Below, piece by piece: positions 6,369 to 14,442 of a stretch of 17,793 nucleotides of DNA (within the stretch, counting starts at the first letter, position 1; every line of letters begins with the position of its first letter). The notes below the pieces were generated by a model. That model saw nothing but the letters and a program-made list of their open reading frames with translations, was not told the origin of the DNA and did no database searches. A program made the translations under genes and the position numbers. Source of the stretch: Candidatus Omnitrophica bacterium UBA6233 (GTDB taxonomy: Bacteria; Omnitrophota; Gorgyraeia; Gygaellales; Profunditerraquicolaceae); contig DJWJ01000011.1 in the NCBI GenBank assembly GCA_002440965.1, forward strand, positions 1-17,793. Direction: 5' to 3'.

Positions 6369-7862
6369 TTATGGTAATAAATTACCATCTTCTCTCTCCA
6401 TCCTTTTCAACACCCCCACCACATAACTGATATTCCGCAAAGGGTTATCCGCGCCCATCCGCGACACCGTCTCCGCCGCGGCCCTGGCATCTTTTTCTCC
6501 GTATTTTTTTACTAACCGGATAAAATCCTTTGCCGCCTGAACATTATTTCCCTCATCAATCATCGCGGCCAACTCCCGCGCCCTTCCAACCGCCTCAACT
6601 CCAAAATCCTTCTCCAGGTTCTTCCACAAGCGTTCTTTCTCCTGCGGCGCGACCAACTCCTTTAACCTGTATTCATTAGGCTCTCTGTCTTCATAATCCC
6701 GCTCTCCCGGCTTGATCCTTGAATGTTTCACCTCAAGCAAATCCAGCTTCTTCAAACCCCTCAAACCATAATCAAAAGTCCACTCATCTATATGATACTT
6801 CTCCGACAACCCCTTCAAACTCTTTCTCCACCATTGCCGCGGCCGCGCCGTCTCTCCTTCATATATACTTGCCAAATAAGCGAATTTTTCCCTAAGAATC
6901 AACTGCCTGTCCAGCCCGTATTCCCAATATGCCGTCGGAATATTAAAATACCCTGCCGCAGGAACAGAATATTGTTTTAACGCGTCATCATAATCCAAAA
7001 GTTTCACATCAAGGTTTGAATTTTCATCAATGGTATAATCAATAAGCCGATATTTATCTTTAAGGTTCTCCGCCAGCCGCCTGATCTCCTGCCTGTATTT
7101 GGAATTCTCCGTCTCAACCTTTATCCCCAGCCTGCGCGCGCTCTTGGCATAATCAACCCTGATTACCGGACTTCCCGTATCCTTGCTTTGCCGCAAGAGT
7201 AATAGATAAAAATCAAACGAATACCCATCGCTGCCCGTAACCATCCCCGGCGCCAGGCGCGCGTCTTCCAGAAAAATATTTCTCACCCTCACCTTGTCTA
7301 AAAGCGCCTTCTTCGGTTCGCTGGTGCCGGCTATAGACTTCTCTAATTCTTCGAACTGCGCCAGTTTGATCCGCGCGAATTCCTTCCCCCTTAAAATCTG
7401 CGCGCTCTCCACATTCTCCAGCAAAGCGTTCTGCGTCCAGTTTGCGCTCCCGTCAATAACCACTTCCCCGTCAATAACAATCAGCTTGGCGTGCATCTTC
7501 AGGGAAGGCTTGATAAAGCTCACGTCCACCCCCGCCTTATCAAGTATTACAAATGCGTCATCATTACCCTTATTTGAATCAAGGTACACCCGCGTGTAAA
7601 TTCCTCTGTCTTTGGCCCTTATCAACGCTTCCACCAATCCAAACGCCGGATTATCCTTCTTGTCAGAGCGCGCATACATTGAATACATCGCCACATATAT
7701 AGATTCTTTTGCGGCGCCTAATTCCTTCAATACGCTTTCTCCATACGCCCTCGCGCTTATATCCTCCGCATCCACTGTAACCGCGTCCGCTCCGGCGCAA
7801 AACAAAACCGCTCCCAATATTATACCCGCCAACCCGCCGTATAACTTTATCTTTAACTTCAT
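6369..7862 (-). CDS. Exported phospholipase D-like protein with one HKD motif
   Basis: A 497-residue protein. Residues 1-27 form a signal peptide (MKLKIK, hydrophobic GGLAGIILGAVLF, then AGADA). Residues 35-165 are a PLD-like domain: SIYVAMYSM, TRVYLDSN and the single HKD motif MHAKLIVIDGEVVIDGSANWT with His124, Lys126, Asp131 and Ser139-Asn141. One HKD per chain means a dimer is needed, as in Nuc-type endonucleases or cardiolipin-synthase relatives. The C-terminal two thirds are unusual. About 319-400 looks like a winged helix (WRKSLKGLSEKYHIDEWTFDYGLRGLKKLDLLEV), followed by helices to the end. The start is the ATG at 7862. The longer frame from 7931 only adds translated repeat B2 in front of the signal peptide, although that ATG has a fair ribosome binding site. 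The substrate, DNA or phospholipid, cannot be decided. Confidence 0.75.
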   Translation of the reverse strand: MKLKIKLYGGLAGIILGAVLFCAGADAVTVDAEDISARAYGESVLKELGAAKESIYVAMYSMYARSDKKDNPAFGLVEALIRAKDRGIYTRVYLDSNKGNDDAFVILDKAGVDVSFIKPSLKMHAKLIVIDGEVVIDGSANWTQNALLENVESAQILRGKEFARIKLAQFEELEKSIAGTSEPKKALLDKVRVRNIFLEDARLAPGMVTGSDGYSFDFYLLLLRQSKDTGSPVIRVDYAKSARRLGIKVETENSKYRQEIRRLAENLKDKYRLIDYTIDENSNLDVKLLDYDDALKQYSVPAAGYFNIPTAYWEYGLDRQLILREKFAYLASIYEGETARPRQWWRKSLKGLSEKYHIDEWTFDYGLRGLKKLDLLEVKHSRIKPGERDYEDREPNEYRLKELVAPQEKERLWKNLEKDFGVEAVGRARELAAMIDEGNNVQAAKDFIRLVKKYGEKDARAAAETVSRMGADNPLRNISYVVGVLKRMEREDGNLLP

Positions 7863-7871
7863 CCTGAAGCA

Positions 7872-7928
7872 GTATGTGCAATTTCGGAACATACTAAAAT
7901 TCTCTTTACTTAATTCCCGCCTAACCCT
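7872..7928 (-). repeat. Dispersed repeat family B, copy 2
   Basis: 53/57 identity with 4087-4143. Its palindrome is perfect here: AGTATGT (7871-7877), 11-base loop, ACATACT (7889-7895). It ends nine bases before the chosen start codon of the phospholipase-D-like gene, and its translation (ENFSMFRNCTY) forms the false N-terminal extension of that frame. Confidence 0.85.
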
Positions 7929-7969
7929 CATGTATCCTTTTTTTCATTATTATTTTCTCAGCATTGCGT

Positions 7970-8030
7970 AAAAAGTTAACCCGGCTCCCTGGAAATCAGG
8001 GACAATTCCGGCTAAGCAAGCGCCTTAGCC
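7970..8030 (-). terminator. Double-hairpin terminator after the S4 gene
   Basis: On the minus strand the first hairpin has GGCTAAG/CTTAGCC arms (8024-8030 with 8010-8016, loop 7) and contains the stop codon of the S4 gene. A second hairpin, TCCCTG/CAGGGA (8002-7997 with 7991-7986, loop 5), is followed 12 nt later by TTTTT (7974-7970). The distance to the U-run is longer than ideal, so efficiency is uncertain. It separates the transport region from the accessory region. Confidence 0.55.
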
Positions 8031-8231
8031 AACAACATCAACCTTTTTACTTCCAAACTCCACAAAGTCTCCCGGATAAAGCTTCCGGCGAATCCTTGAT
8101 TCAACAACGCCATTAACCTTAATTAAGCCTGCTTGTATCCGTTGTTTGGCTTCCGCGCCGTTTCCAACAAGCTCCACAACCTTTAGCATATTATCCAACT
8201 CGACAAACTCTGTCCGCAGTTTAAATTCCAT
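8025..8231 (-). CDS. Small S4-domain RNA-binding protein (YbcJ-like)
   Basis: A 68-residue protein that is one S4 domain. TEFVELDNMLKVVELVGNGAEAKQRIQAG (7-35) is the helical part and LIKVNGVVESRIRRKLYPGDFVEFG (36-60) the beta part with the usual xxVNG and PGD turns. Stand-alone S4 proteins of this size (YbcJ/YaaA/RlbA type) bind structured RNA, often on the ribosome, but targets are mostly unknown. The ATG at 8231 is the only sensible start. The ribosome binding site is weak, with AAGGCGG about 12 bases upstream. It is followed by a terminator and lies 169 bp after the response regulator, so it may have its own promoter, which I could not identify. Confidence 0.85.
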   Translation of the reverse strand: MEFKLRTEFVELDNMLKVVELVGNGAEAKQRIQAGLIKVNGVVESRIRRKLYPGDFVEFGSKKVDVVG

Positions 8232-8400
8232 TTTTATTAATATTCCGCCTTAATATCGAAAGCCGACAGTAAAGATTTATAATCCTGCCCAGAAAAAGAA
8301 AAACCCGGGAAATCCTGTTTCTTAAAAAGACATTCTGTTGATATTATGGGACATTAGAGAGAATAGCTGCTAGCAGAAATAAACGTTGGCCTATTTTAGA

Positions 8401-8775
8401 TTACTTAATATATTTTTTGATGCACTCGATGAGCTTCTTGGTAGTAACCGGCTTGGCCAGCATAGGATGGCCGCCGACAATATTGCCGCTTTCACCGGTT
8501 TCCTCTTCGGTAACCATAGCGGTCAAAAAGACCACGGGAATATCCTTGGTCTGATTATTTTCTTTCAGCAGGTTATAAACCGCCCCTCCGTCAATATCAG
8601 GCATAACCAGATCCAAAAAGATTAACGCGGGCTTGAATTCTATCGCTTTTTCTACCGCCTGCAAACCCGAGGCCAGGTTCTCAACGCTATATTCTCCCGT
8701 TTCCTCAAGATTTAATTTCACCAGCTGGTCGATCGCATCCTCATCATCGATTACCAAAATCCTCGTCCTCTCCAT
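8401..8775 (-). CDS. Single-domain response regulator (CheY-like)
   Basis: A 124-residue receiver domain with no output domain. Acidic pocket Asp10-Asp11 (VIDDED), phosphorylation site Asp55 (FLDLVMPDIDG), Thr85 (FLTAM) and Lys108 (AKPV) are all present, so it should accept phosphate. It starts eight bases after the stop of the hybrid-sensor histidine kinase and is surely its partner. Without a DNA-binding domain the signal must pass to another protein, by direct contact or a phosphorelay, so it does not itself regulate the transporter genes. The 169 bp that follow contain a CTGCTAGCAG palindrome and a start-less open frame but no clear terminator. Confidence 0.95.
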   Translation of the reverse strand: MERTRILVIDDEDAIDQLVKLNLEETGEYSVENLASGLQAVEKAIEFKPALIFLDLVMPDIDGGAVYNLLKENNQTKDIPVVFLTAMVTEEETGESGNIVGGHPMLAKPVTTKKLIECIKKYIK

Positions 8776-8783
8776 ACGCCCCC

Positions 8784-10379
8784 CTAGGCCTTAAAAGTCA
8801 AAATTGCGCTTGCTCCTTCTCCGGACCGGTTATTCTTTATCTCAATCTTTCCGCCGTGCATTTCCACGATATTCCTCACTACCGACAAACCCAATCCAGT
8901 CCCTCCTTTACCGCGTTTAGTCGTAAAAAAAGGGTCGAATATCTTGCCCAGAGCTTCCTCCGGGATGCCTGAACCATTATCCTCTATCTTAAGCACTACT
9001 TCCTTAGCGATAAAATTAAACCTGGTTTTCACCGAAATCCTGCCGCCTTCGAAGCTTGCCTGCAAGGCGTTCATAAGCAGGTTCAATATCACCTGCTCGA
9101 TCTTGTTCTTATCTATCTTAATCGCGGGGATATCCGCCTGCAGGCTGGTTACCACCTCAATGCGGCTTTTATCGAGCTGGTACTTCAATAGAGAAAGGGC
9201 CTTTTCGCAAAGCGTATTTATATTCTCCGATTCCATATCCAATTTGCCAACCCGCGAAAAATCAAGCAAATCCCGGACAATATTATCCGCTCTTTCCACG
9301 GCAATCTTTATATTGTTGAATACCATCAGGATATTTTGATCTCCGGGAGGAATCTTTTTCTCCAGGTATTCCACCCCTTGAAGGATTATGGCAAGAGGAT
9401 TTTTTACTTCATGAGCGACCCCGCTGGCTAACCCGCCGACAACCTCCATCTTAGCCGCCTGAATCAGCTGTTCCTGGGTTTCCTTAAGCTTGCTATAGGC
9501 TGCCGCCAAATCCCTGGTCCGGCGGGCAACCTGAATTTTCAATATCAAACTTAATAAAATGAATACTACCAATAAACCCAACGCCGATATCAAAAACCAG
9601 GATAAGAAGTTTAAAAAGCGCCGCGTTTTTGGATCTCCCAGCCATTTATCAAGAATCCGGTAGTAATAAGAATTTCTGTCTTCTTTTAGCTCGGCTATAT
9701 TTCTGTCCAACGCCTTCAGTAAGCTATCGTTTTTTCCTTTGGGGCTGGCGATACGCGAATCCTCAGGAGCAAATACGATTGCGGTTTGGTTAATATTACT
9801 CTTATTCCCGTATTTAGCCCCGTATAAACGGCTTACGACCCCAACATCAACTTTATTTTCTTCTAAAAGCTTAAACACTCCGCCATAATCTCCTGCCTCG
9901 ACGAATGTGCAACTAAATTTAAAAGACTTGGCAAGCTTTTTAAATTCCAGGTAGAATATATCGTCGGTAACTCCTGCTATCACCTTATCCTTGACATCAA
10001 GAATCGACTGGACGCCCGATTCTTTTCTGGCATAGGCCTGGCCCCAATCGGATATAATCGACTCGACAGTAAAATCATATAACTCGCTGCGCTCCTGCGT
10101 GTAGACGACATCGAGCAAAAGGTCGATCTCCCCGGATCTAAGCCGTTCCAGGCATTTAGGCCAAGTTCCGAAAACATACTCTGTCTTCCAGCCTTCCTTT
10201 GAGGCAATTCTCTCCAGGATATCAACACAGATACCCGCAGGTTTACCCTTAGAATCAACAAATACAAGCGGAGCATCCTCGTAAATACCCACCTTGATAG
10301 AAATATCCGCTTGCGCCCGGCAGCAAAAAACAGCCGTAAAAAACACGATAAATAATAAACAAAACGTTGTTTTTTTCAT
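8784..10379 (-). CDS. Histidine kinase with periplasmic solute-binding sensor domain
   Basis: A 531-residue membrane sensor. A signal peptide covers 1-24 (MKKTTFCLLFIVFFTAVFCC, RAQA). Residues 27-247 are a family 3 solute-binding domain like that of BvgS-type sensors (KVGIYEDAPLVF, GICVDILERIA, GEIDLLLDVVYTQERSELYDFT). One transmembrane helix is at about 257-281, then a short coiled coil (285-310). The HisKA domain has AHEVKNP with phosphorylated His323. The HATPase domain has the N box around Asn433, DNGSGIP 467-473, FDPFFTTK 481-488 and GTGLGL 493-498. It senses a small molecule in the periplasm and phosphorylates the response regulator that follows. Its ATG directly abuts the stop of the TSUP gene (TAAATG), so it is translated as part of the transporter operon. 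The ligand is unknown; an amino acid or a sugar acid is possible. Confidence 0.95.
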   Translation of the reverse strand: MKKTTFCLLFIVFFTAVFCCRAQADISIKVGIYEDAPLVFVDSKGKPAGICVDILERIASKEGWKTEYVFGTWPKCLERLRSGEIDLLLDVVYTQERSELYDFTVESIISDWGQAYARKESGVQSILDVKDKVIAGVTDDIFYLEFKKLAKSFKFSCTFVEAGDYGGVFKLLEENKVDVGVVSRLYGAKYGNKSNINQTAIVFAPEDSRIASPKGKNDSLLKALDRNIAELKEDRNSYYYRILDKWLGDPKTRRFLNFLSWFLISALGLLVVFILLSLILKIQVARRTRDLAAAYSKLKETQEQLIQAAKMEVVGGLASGVAHEVKNPLAIILQGVEYLEKKIPPGDQNILMVFNNIKIAVERADNIVRDLLDFSRVGKLDMESENINTLCEKALSLLKYQLDKSRIEVVTSLQADIPAIKIDKNKIEQVILNLLMNALQASFEGGRISVKTRFNFIAKEVVLKIEDNGSGIPEEALGKIFDPFFTTKRGKGGTGLGLSVVRNIVEMHGGKIEIKNNRSGEGASAILTFKA

Positions 10380-10739
10380 TTATTTAGCGAAAATCGTATA
10401 AAGAGACACCAGTAATAAAAAACCTCCGAATGCTTTGCGCAATATAAGATTAGGGACGGCCACCGCCATATTTGCTCCAACAAACCCTCCGATAAGAAAC
10501 CCCAGGCATATGAATGCGGCGATATAAAAATGCACATGGCCGCTCTGATAATAACGCAATACAGCCAATAGCCCGATCGGCAGAAGCATAATTGCAAGAG
10601 TTGTCCCCTGGGCATCGTGTTGGCTTAATCCCACCAAAAAGACCAAGGCCGGGATTAATATGGTGCCTCCCCCGATTCCAAACATCCCGGAGAGGGTTCC
10701 GGCGGCAAACCCTAAGGCAATATATAGAAGTTCCTTCAT
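10380..10739 (-). CDS. Half-size TSUP (TauE/SafE-like) membrane transporter
   Basis: A 119-residue integral membrane protein with four predicted helices. It carries the TSUP repeat motifs GMFGIGGGTILIPALV (about 18-33) and QGTTLAIML (44-52), and a second GGFVGANMA segment. Full TauE/SafE proteins hold two such repeats in about 250 residues, so this is a one-repeat form that would work as a dimer. The family exports or imports sulfite, sulfoacetate, taurine-related or other organic anions. The ATG at 10739 follows AAAAGG; a GTG two codons earlier is possible. It lies between xylH (16 bp upstream) and the histidine kinase (0 bp downstream), so it may move a product of the imported sugar's catabolism or the kinase's ligand; this is inference. 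Confidence 0.8.
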   Translation of the reverse strand: MKELLYIALGFAAGTLSGMFGIGGGTILIPALVFLVGLSQHDAQGTTLAIMLLPIGLLAVLRYYQSGHVHFYIAAFICLGFLIGGFVGANMAVAVPNLILRKAFGGFLLLVSLYTIFAK

Positions 10740-10755
10740 CAACACCTTTTAGTTT

Positions 10756-11901
10756 TTAAGCTTTATTTCTTGTAGCTATATCCACCCATACAGCAAGAAG
10801 AAGTATCAAACCCTTGATAATATACTGATACGTAATATTTGTATTCATCAGGCTCATCCCGTTATCCAGGCTAGCCATAATCAAAGCGCCGATAACCGAG
10901 CCAATAATAGTCCCTTCCCCACCCATAAGGCTCGTTCCGCCGATTACGGCTGCGGCAATTACATCAAGCTCCATTCCCTGTCCGGCTGAAGTAGTCGCGG
11001 CGTTAAGCCGGGCAGTTAAAACCAACCCCGAAACCGCGGTTAATGCCCCAAAAATAACATAAAGCAGCATTACCGATTTCTTTATGTTCAATCCCGAAAG
11101 CTCAGCCGCGTCGGGATTCCCTCCGATAGCGTATAACTGGCGGCCAAAAACCGTATGTTCCGCGATAAAATAAAAAATTAAAGCCAATACCATGACTAAA
11201 AGCACGGCGCAATGCACTCCGCGGTTAAAAATCATAATCGCAAAGATTCCGGCAATCGCGGATGAAATAAGAAACAGCTTCAATACCTCAAGAGGAAGCC
11301 TGGTAACCTTAAACCCATATTTAATCCTCTGCCTGCGCCGGTTGAAATCCAGAAAAATATAAGCCACAATAACCAAAATCCCGATTAAAGCGCTTAGATG
11401 CGGAGATACATAGCTTTGCCCTATTGCCTTAAACGAATCAGACAAAGGCGCGATAGTTGTGCCATTGGTTACCCCCAAAACCAAACCGCGGAAAACCATC
11501 ATACTCGCCAGCGTCACAATGAACGCCGGAACAGCCCGATAAGCAATCCAGAATCCATGCCAGACCCCGATTAAAACCCCAACTATCAATGCCGCGGCTA
11601 TCACCGAAGTAGTCGGCCAACCCATTTTTACCTGCAAGAATGCCGCCACAGCTCCGGCAAGGGCCGCGACAGAACCGACTGAAAGGTCGATATTGCGGGT
11701 AACTATAACCAAGGTCATGCCGATGGCGATAATCGCTACCGCGACAGTCTGCACAAATAGATTAGAAAGATTGCGCGGCGAAATGAAAATACCGTCGGTA
11801 AGAAAACTGAAAATAAGCCAGATGCTTACCAAGGCAATCAACATAGTATAGCGCCGGATATGTTTGAAGAAACCGGCATTAAATAATATTTTTTTATCCA
11901 T
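10756..11901 (-). CDS. xylH: XylH-type sugar ABC transporter permease
   Basis: A 381-residue permease of the ribose/xylose BPD_transp_2 family. It has about ten hydrophobic helices, and the conserved loop FGRQLYAIGGNPDAAELSG followed by VIGGTSLMGGEGTIIGSVIGALIM is the family's signature near the C-terminus. The N-terminal motif NIDLSVGSVAALAGAVAA is also typical. It would form the membrane channel with XylG. The ATG at 11901 overlaps the end of xylG by 8 bp, and AGGAGG inside xylG lies before it. A longer frame from 11937 lacks such a site. Length agrees with E. coli XylH (393). A short intergenic of 16 bp precedes the TSUP gene. Confidence 0.92.
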   Translation of the reverse strand: MDKKILFNAGFFKHIRRYTMLIALVSIWLIFSFLTDGIFISPRNLSNLFVQTVAVAIIAIGMTLVIVTRNIDLSVGSVAALAGAVAAFLQVKMGWPTTSVIAAALIVGVLIGVWHGFWIAYRAVPAFIVTLASMMVFRGLVLGVTNGTTIAPLSDSFKAIGQSYVSPHLSALIGILVIVAYIFLDFNRRRQRIKYGFKVTRLPLEVLKLFLISSAIAGIFAIMIFNRGVHCAVLLVMVLALIFYFIAEHTVFGRQLYAIGGNPDAAELSGLNIKKSVMLLYVIFGALTAVSGLVLTARLNAATTSAGQGMELDVIAAAVIGGTSLMGGEGTIIGSVIGALIMASLDNGMSLMNTNITYQYIIKGLILLLAVWVDIATRNKA

Positions 11902-13432
11902 CCTGATTAACCTCCTCTTTGATCCTGCCGGTAGCATAATTCATTATTTTCTCTTGTGTCGCTTCCTCGGCCAAAAGCTCTCCGGTGAACCTACCTTCAT
12001 GCATAACCAGTATGCGGTCGCAAATACCTATAATTTCAGGCAGCTCCGAAGAAATAACTATAACACCCAAACCAAGCCTGACCAAATCATTTATGATATT
12101 ATAAATTTCGGATTTAGCTCCGACATCTATTCCGCGGGTCGGCTCATCAAGAATCAAAACCTTGGGCATAGTCATTAACCATTTGCCCAAAACAACCTTC
12201 TGCTGGTTTCCCCCGCTCAGATTAAGCGTCCTCTGTTCTATCGACGGAGTTTTTATATGCAGATCAGAAGTATACTTCTCGGCATATTTAATCTCTTCAT
12301 TTTCATTGATTATGCTGGCTTTGGCAATCTTAAGCAAGCTGGCTAAAGAAATATTTCTTTTTATGTCCTCATTAAGGACCAAACCATAACGCTTGCGGTC
12401 TTCCGAAGCAAGGGCTATGCCCGCTTTTATAGCGCTACCCGGATTACTAATATGCAACTCTTTACCCTCAAGGAAAATATTTCCGGAGGCCTTTTTGCCC
12501 CAAACATTAAACAAGCTCATCACAAGTTCCGTGCGGCCGGCGCCGACCAAGCCGGAAATGCCAAGGATTTCCCCTTTATGCAATTTGAAGTTGACATCGG
12601 ATATAATTTTATTTATCGCCGGGTTATAAACCGTCCAATCCCTAACCTCAAAAATCACCTCTTTAAGCAAATGTTTCCTCCGCGGATAAATATCTATCAA
12701 CTCTCTACCGACCATAAGCGAAATAAGTTTACTTTCAGTAAGTTCTTTTTTCGCATAAGAAGCAACTGTCTTGCCGTCCCTAAGCACCGTAATCTCGTCG
12801 GCAATATCAAATACTTCTTTTAGCCGGTGCGAAATATAAATGCAGGTTACTCCTTCTTCTTTAAGCTTGAGCAGAATCTTTAACAGCCTCTCAGCCTCTT
12901 CCTGCGAAAGTGTCGCGGTAGGCTCATCCAAAACCAGTATCCTGGCCTCTTTGGATAACGCTTTAGCAATAGCCACCAATTGCTGCTCTCCTACGCCAAG
13001 ACTAGCTAGGGAAGTCAGGGGATTTTCATTCAAGCCCACCTGTTTAAGCGCTTTTTCGGTTTTCAGAAAAGATTCATCCCAATTGATTACTCCGAAACGG
13101 GAAACTTCATTACCCACGCAAACGTTTTCGGCGATATTAAGCTCTTTTATAAGCGCCAACTCCTGATAGATAATAACAATTCCGCGATTCTCGCTATCTT
13201 TTATGGTATGAAAAACTTGTTTTTCTCCGTTAATAACAATATTGCCCTGGTAAGTGCCGCTGGGGTAGACTCCGCTTAAGACTTTCATCAACGTGGATTT
13301 ACCCGCGCCGTTTTCTCCGACTAAGGCATGAATATGGCCTTTTTTGACATTGAACGTCACGCTATCCAAAGCTCTGACTCCGGGAAAATCTTTGGTAATT
13401 CCTTCCATCTGGAGGATATATTCGTCAGGCAT
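11894..13432 (-). CDS. xylG: XylG-type sugar ABC transporter ATPase, two ABC domains
   Basis: A 512-residue tandem ATPase. Domain 1: Walker A GENGAGKS 39-46, degenerate signature LGVGEQQ 145-151, Walker B ILVLDEPTA 165-173, then SHR at 201-203. Domain 2: a modified P-loop GLVGAGRTE 294-302 lacking the Lys, signature LSGGNQQK 405-412 and LILDEPTRGID 426-436. This asymmetry (one active, one degenerate site) is normal in XylG/RbsA/MglA proteins. It energises sugar import through XylH. Its ATG overlaps the xylF stop by one base (TAATG), and xylH starts inside its last codons, so the three are strictly co-translated. With XylF next door, xylose or a related pentose is the likely cargo. Confidence 0.94.
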   Translation of the reverse strand: MPDEYILQMEGITKDFPGVRALDSVTFNVKKGHIHALVGENGAGKSTLMKVLSGVYPSGTYQGNIVINGEKQVFHTIKDSENRGIVIIYQELALIKELNIAENVCVGNEVSRFGVINWDESFLKTEKALKQVGLNENPLTSLASLGVGEQQLVAIAKALSKEARILVLDEPTATLSQEEAERLLKILLKLKEEGVTCIYISHRLKEVFDIADEITVLRDGKTVASYAKKELTESKLISLMVGRELIDIYPRRKHLLKEVIFEVRDWTVYNPAINKIISDVNFKLHKGEILGISGLVGAGRTELVMSLFNVWGKKASGNIFLEGKELHISNPGSAIKAGIALASEDRKRYGLVLNEDIKRNISLASLLKIAKASIINENEEIKYAEKYTSDLHIKTPSIEQRTLNLSGGNQQKVVLGKWLMTMPKVLILDEPTRGIDVGAKSEIYNIINDLVRLGLGVIVISSELPEIIGICDRILVMHEGRFTGELLAEEATQEKIMNYATGRIKEEVNQDG

Positions 13433-14442
13433 TATTTATACACCTCTTCTTTTCTTAAATAACCGCTATCAATCAATACCTTATCAATATTGCTCTTATC
13501 CACAACTACCGGAATAAGCAATATTGAAGGAACATCGATTTTTTGATTATTAACTTTAGAAGTAGCTCCGGGGCCTTCTCCCCGCACCATCTTAACCGCG
13601 GTAATTATCGCCTCTGTGGCAAGTTGGCGGGTATCCTTAAATACAGTCATTGATTGAGTGCCTTTTACTATGCGCTCTGCTCCGGTTAATTCGGCATCCT
13701 GCCCGGTAACCGGGACCTTGCCGTCTAAACCAACCTGCGCCAATGCCTGTATTACTCCCCCGGCAGTATTATCATTAGGCGCCAGCACCGCGTCAATTTT
13801 ATTGTCGTTGGCAGTAAGGGCGTTTTGCATAATATTCATCGCTATAGTCGGCTGCCAATCCTGTATCCACTGGTCCATGACAATTTTGATATCCCCTTTA
13901 TCCGCCAAAGGCCGAATATATTCCATAGCCCCCTGCTTGAACAATTTAGCGTTGTTATCCGTAGGCGCTCCCCCTAAAACAACATATTTACCTTTAGGGA
14001 CGCGCTCGGTAAGATACTTTCCCTGAAGCCGTCCGACCTGCACATTATCAAAAGAAAGATACAAGTCTACATCGGAATACAAAACCAAACGATCGTAAGA
14101 AATAACCTTTACGCCTTCCCTATGGGCGGCGTCAACAATTGCCGAAGCGCTTGTAGCGTCGTGAGGAGCCAATATCAGTATATCGACTTGCTGGGCCAGG
14201 AGATTTTCACATTGCGACATCTGCCGGGCAGCGTCATTGTCGGATATCTGCATTTTTAAATCCACGCCCTGGGCCCGGGCCGCCTCACGCATCTTTTCGG
14301 CATCTTTTACCCAGCGCTCATCCCGCTGAGTAGGGATAGAAACACCGATACATATTTTTTTCCCCCCGGCGTAAGCCGAAAATGGGCCGCAGGTTAAAAA
14401 GATAGCCGTTAAACTAAATAAACAAAAAAAAGTATTTTTCAA
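13432..14442 (-). CDS. xylF: XylF-type periplasmic sugar-binding protein
   Basis: A 336-residue periplasmic binding protein. A signal peptide covers 1-25 (ending SAYA). The mature protein has the XylF pattern: IGVSIPTQRDERWVKD, MSQCENLLAQQVDILILAP, VKVISYDRLV, YLSFDNVQVGRLQGKYL, GGAPTDNNAKLFKQGAM, ALTANDNKIDAVLAPNDNTA and GQDAELTGAERI. From memory these agree closely with E. coli XylF, including the sugar-contacting Asn/Asp/Trp regions, so xylose is the best guess, but related sugars cannot be excluded. The start is TTG at 14442, overlapping the porin stop by four bases, with GGGAG eight bases upstream. No other start fits the signal peptide. It delivers sugar to XylGH. Confidence 0.93.
   Translation of the reverse strand: MKNTFFCLFSLTAIFLTCGPFSAYAGGKKICIGVSIPTQRDERWVKDAEKMREAARAQGVDLKMQISDNDAARQMSQCENLLAQQVDILILAPHDATSASAIVDAAHREGVKVISYDRLVLYSDVDLYLSFDNVQVGRLQGKYLTERVPKGKYVVLGGAPTDNNAKLFKQGAMEYIRPLADKGDIKIVMDQWIQDWQPTIAMNIMQNALTANDNKIDAVLAPNDNTAGGVIQALAQVGLDGKVPVTGQDAELTGAERIVKGTQSMTVFKDTRQLATEAIITAVKMVRGEGPGATSKVNNQKIDVPSILLIPVVVDKSNIDKVLIDSGYLRKEEVYK

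Noticed and set aside
6362..6387. Two overlapping palindromes at the end of the phospholipase-D-like gene (ACCATA/TATGGT and GGTAAT/ATTACC) as a terminator
   Set aside because: AT-rich short stems followed by A rather than T on the transcribed strand, so not an intrinsic terminator.
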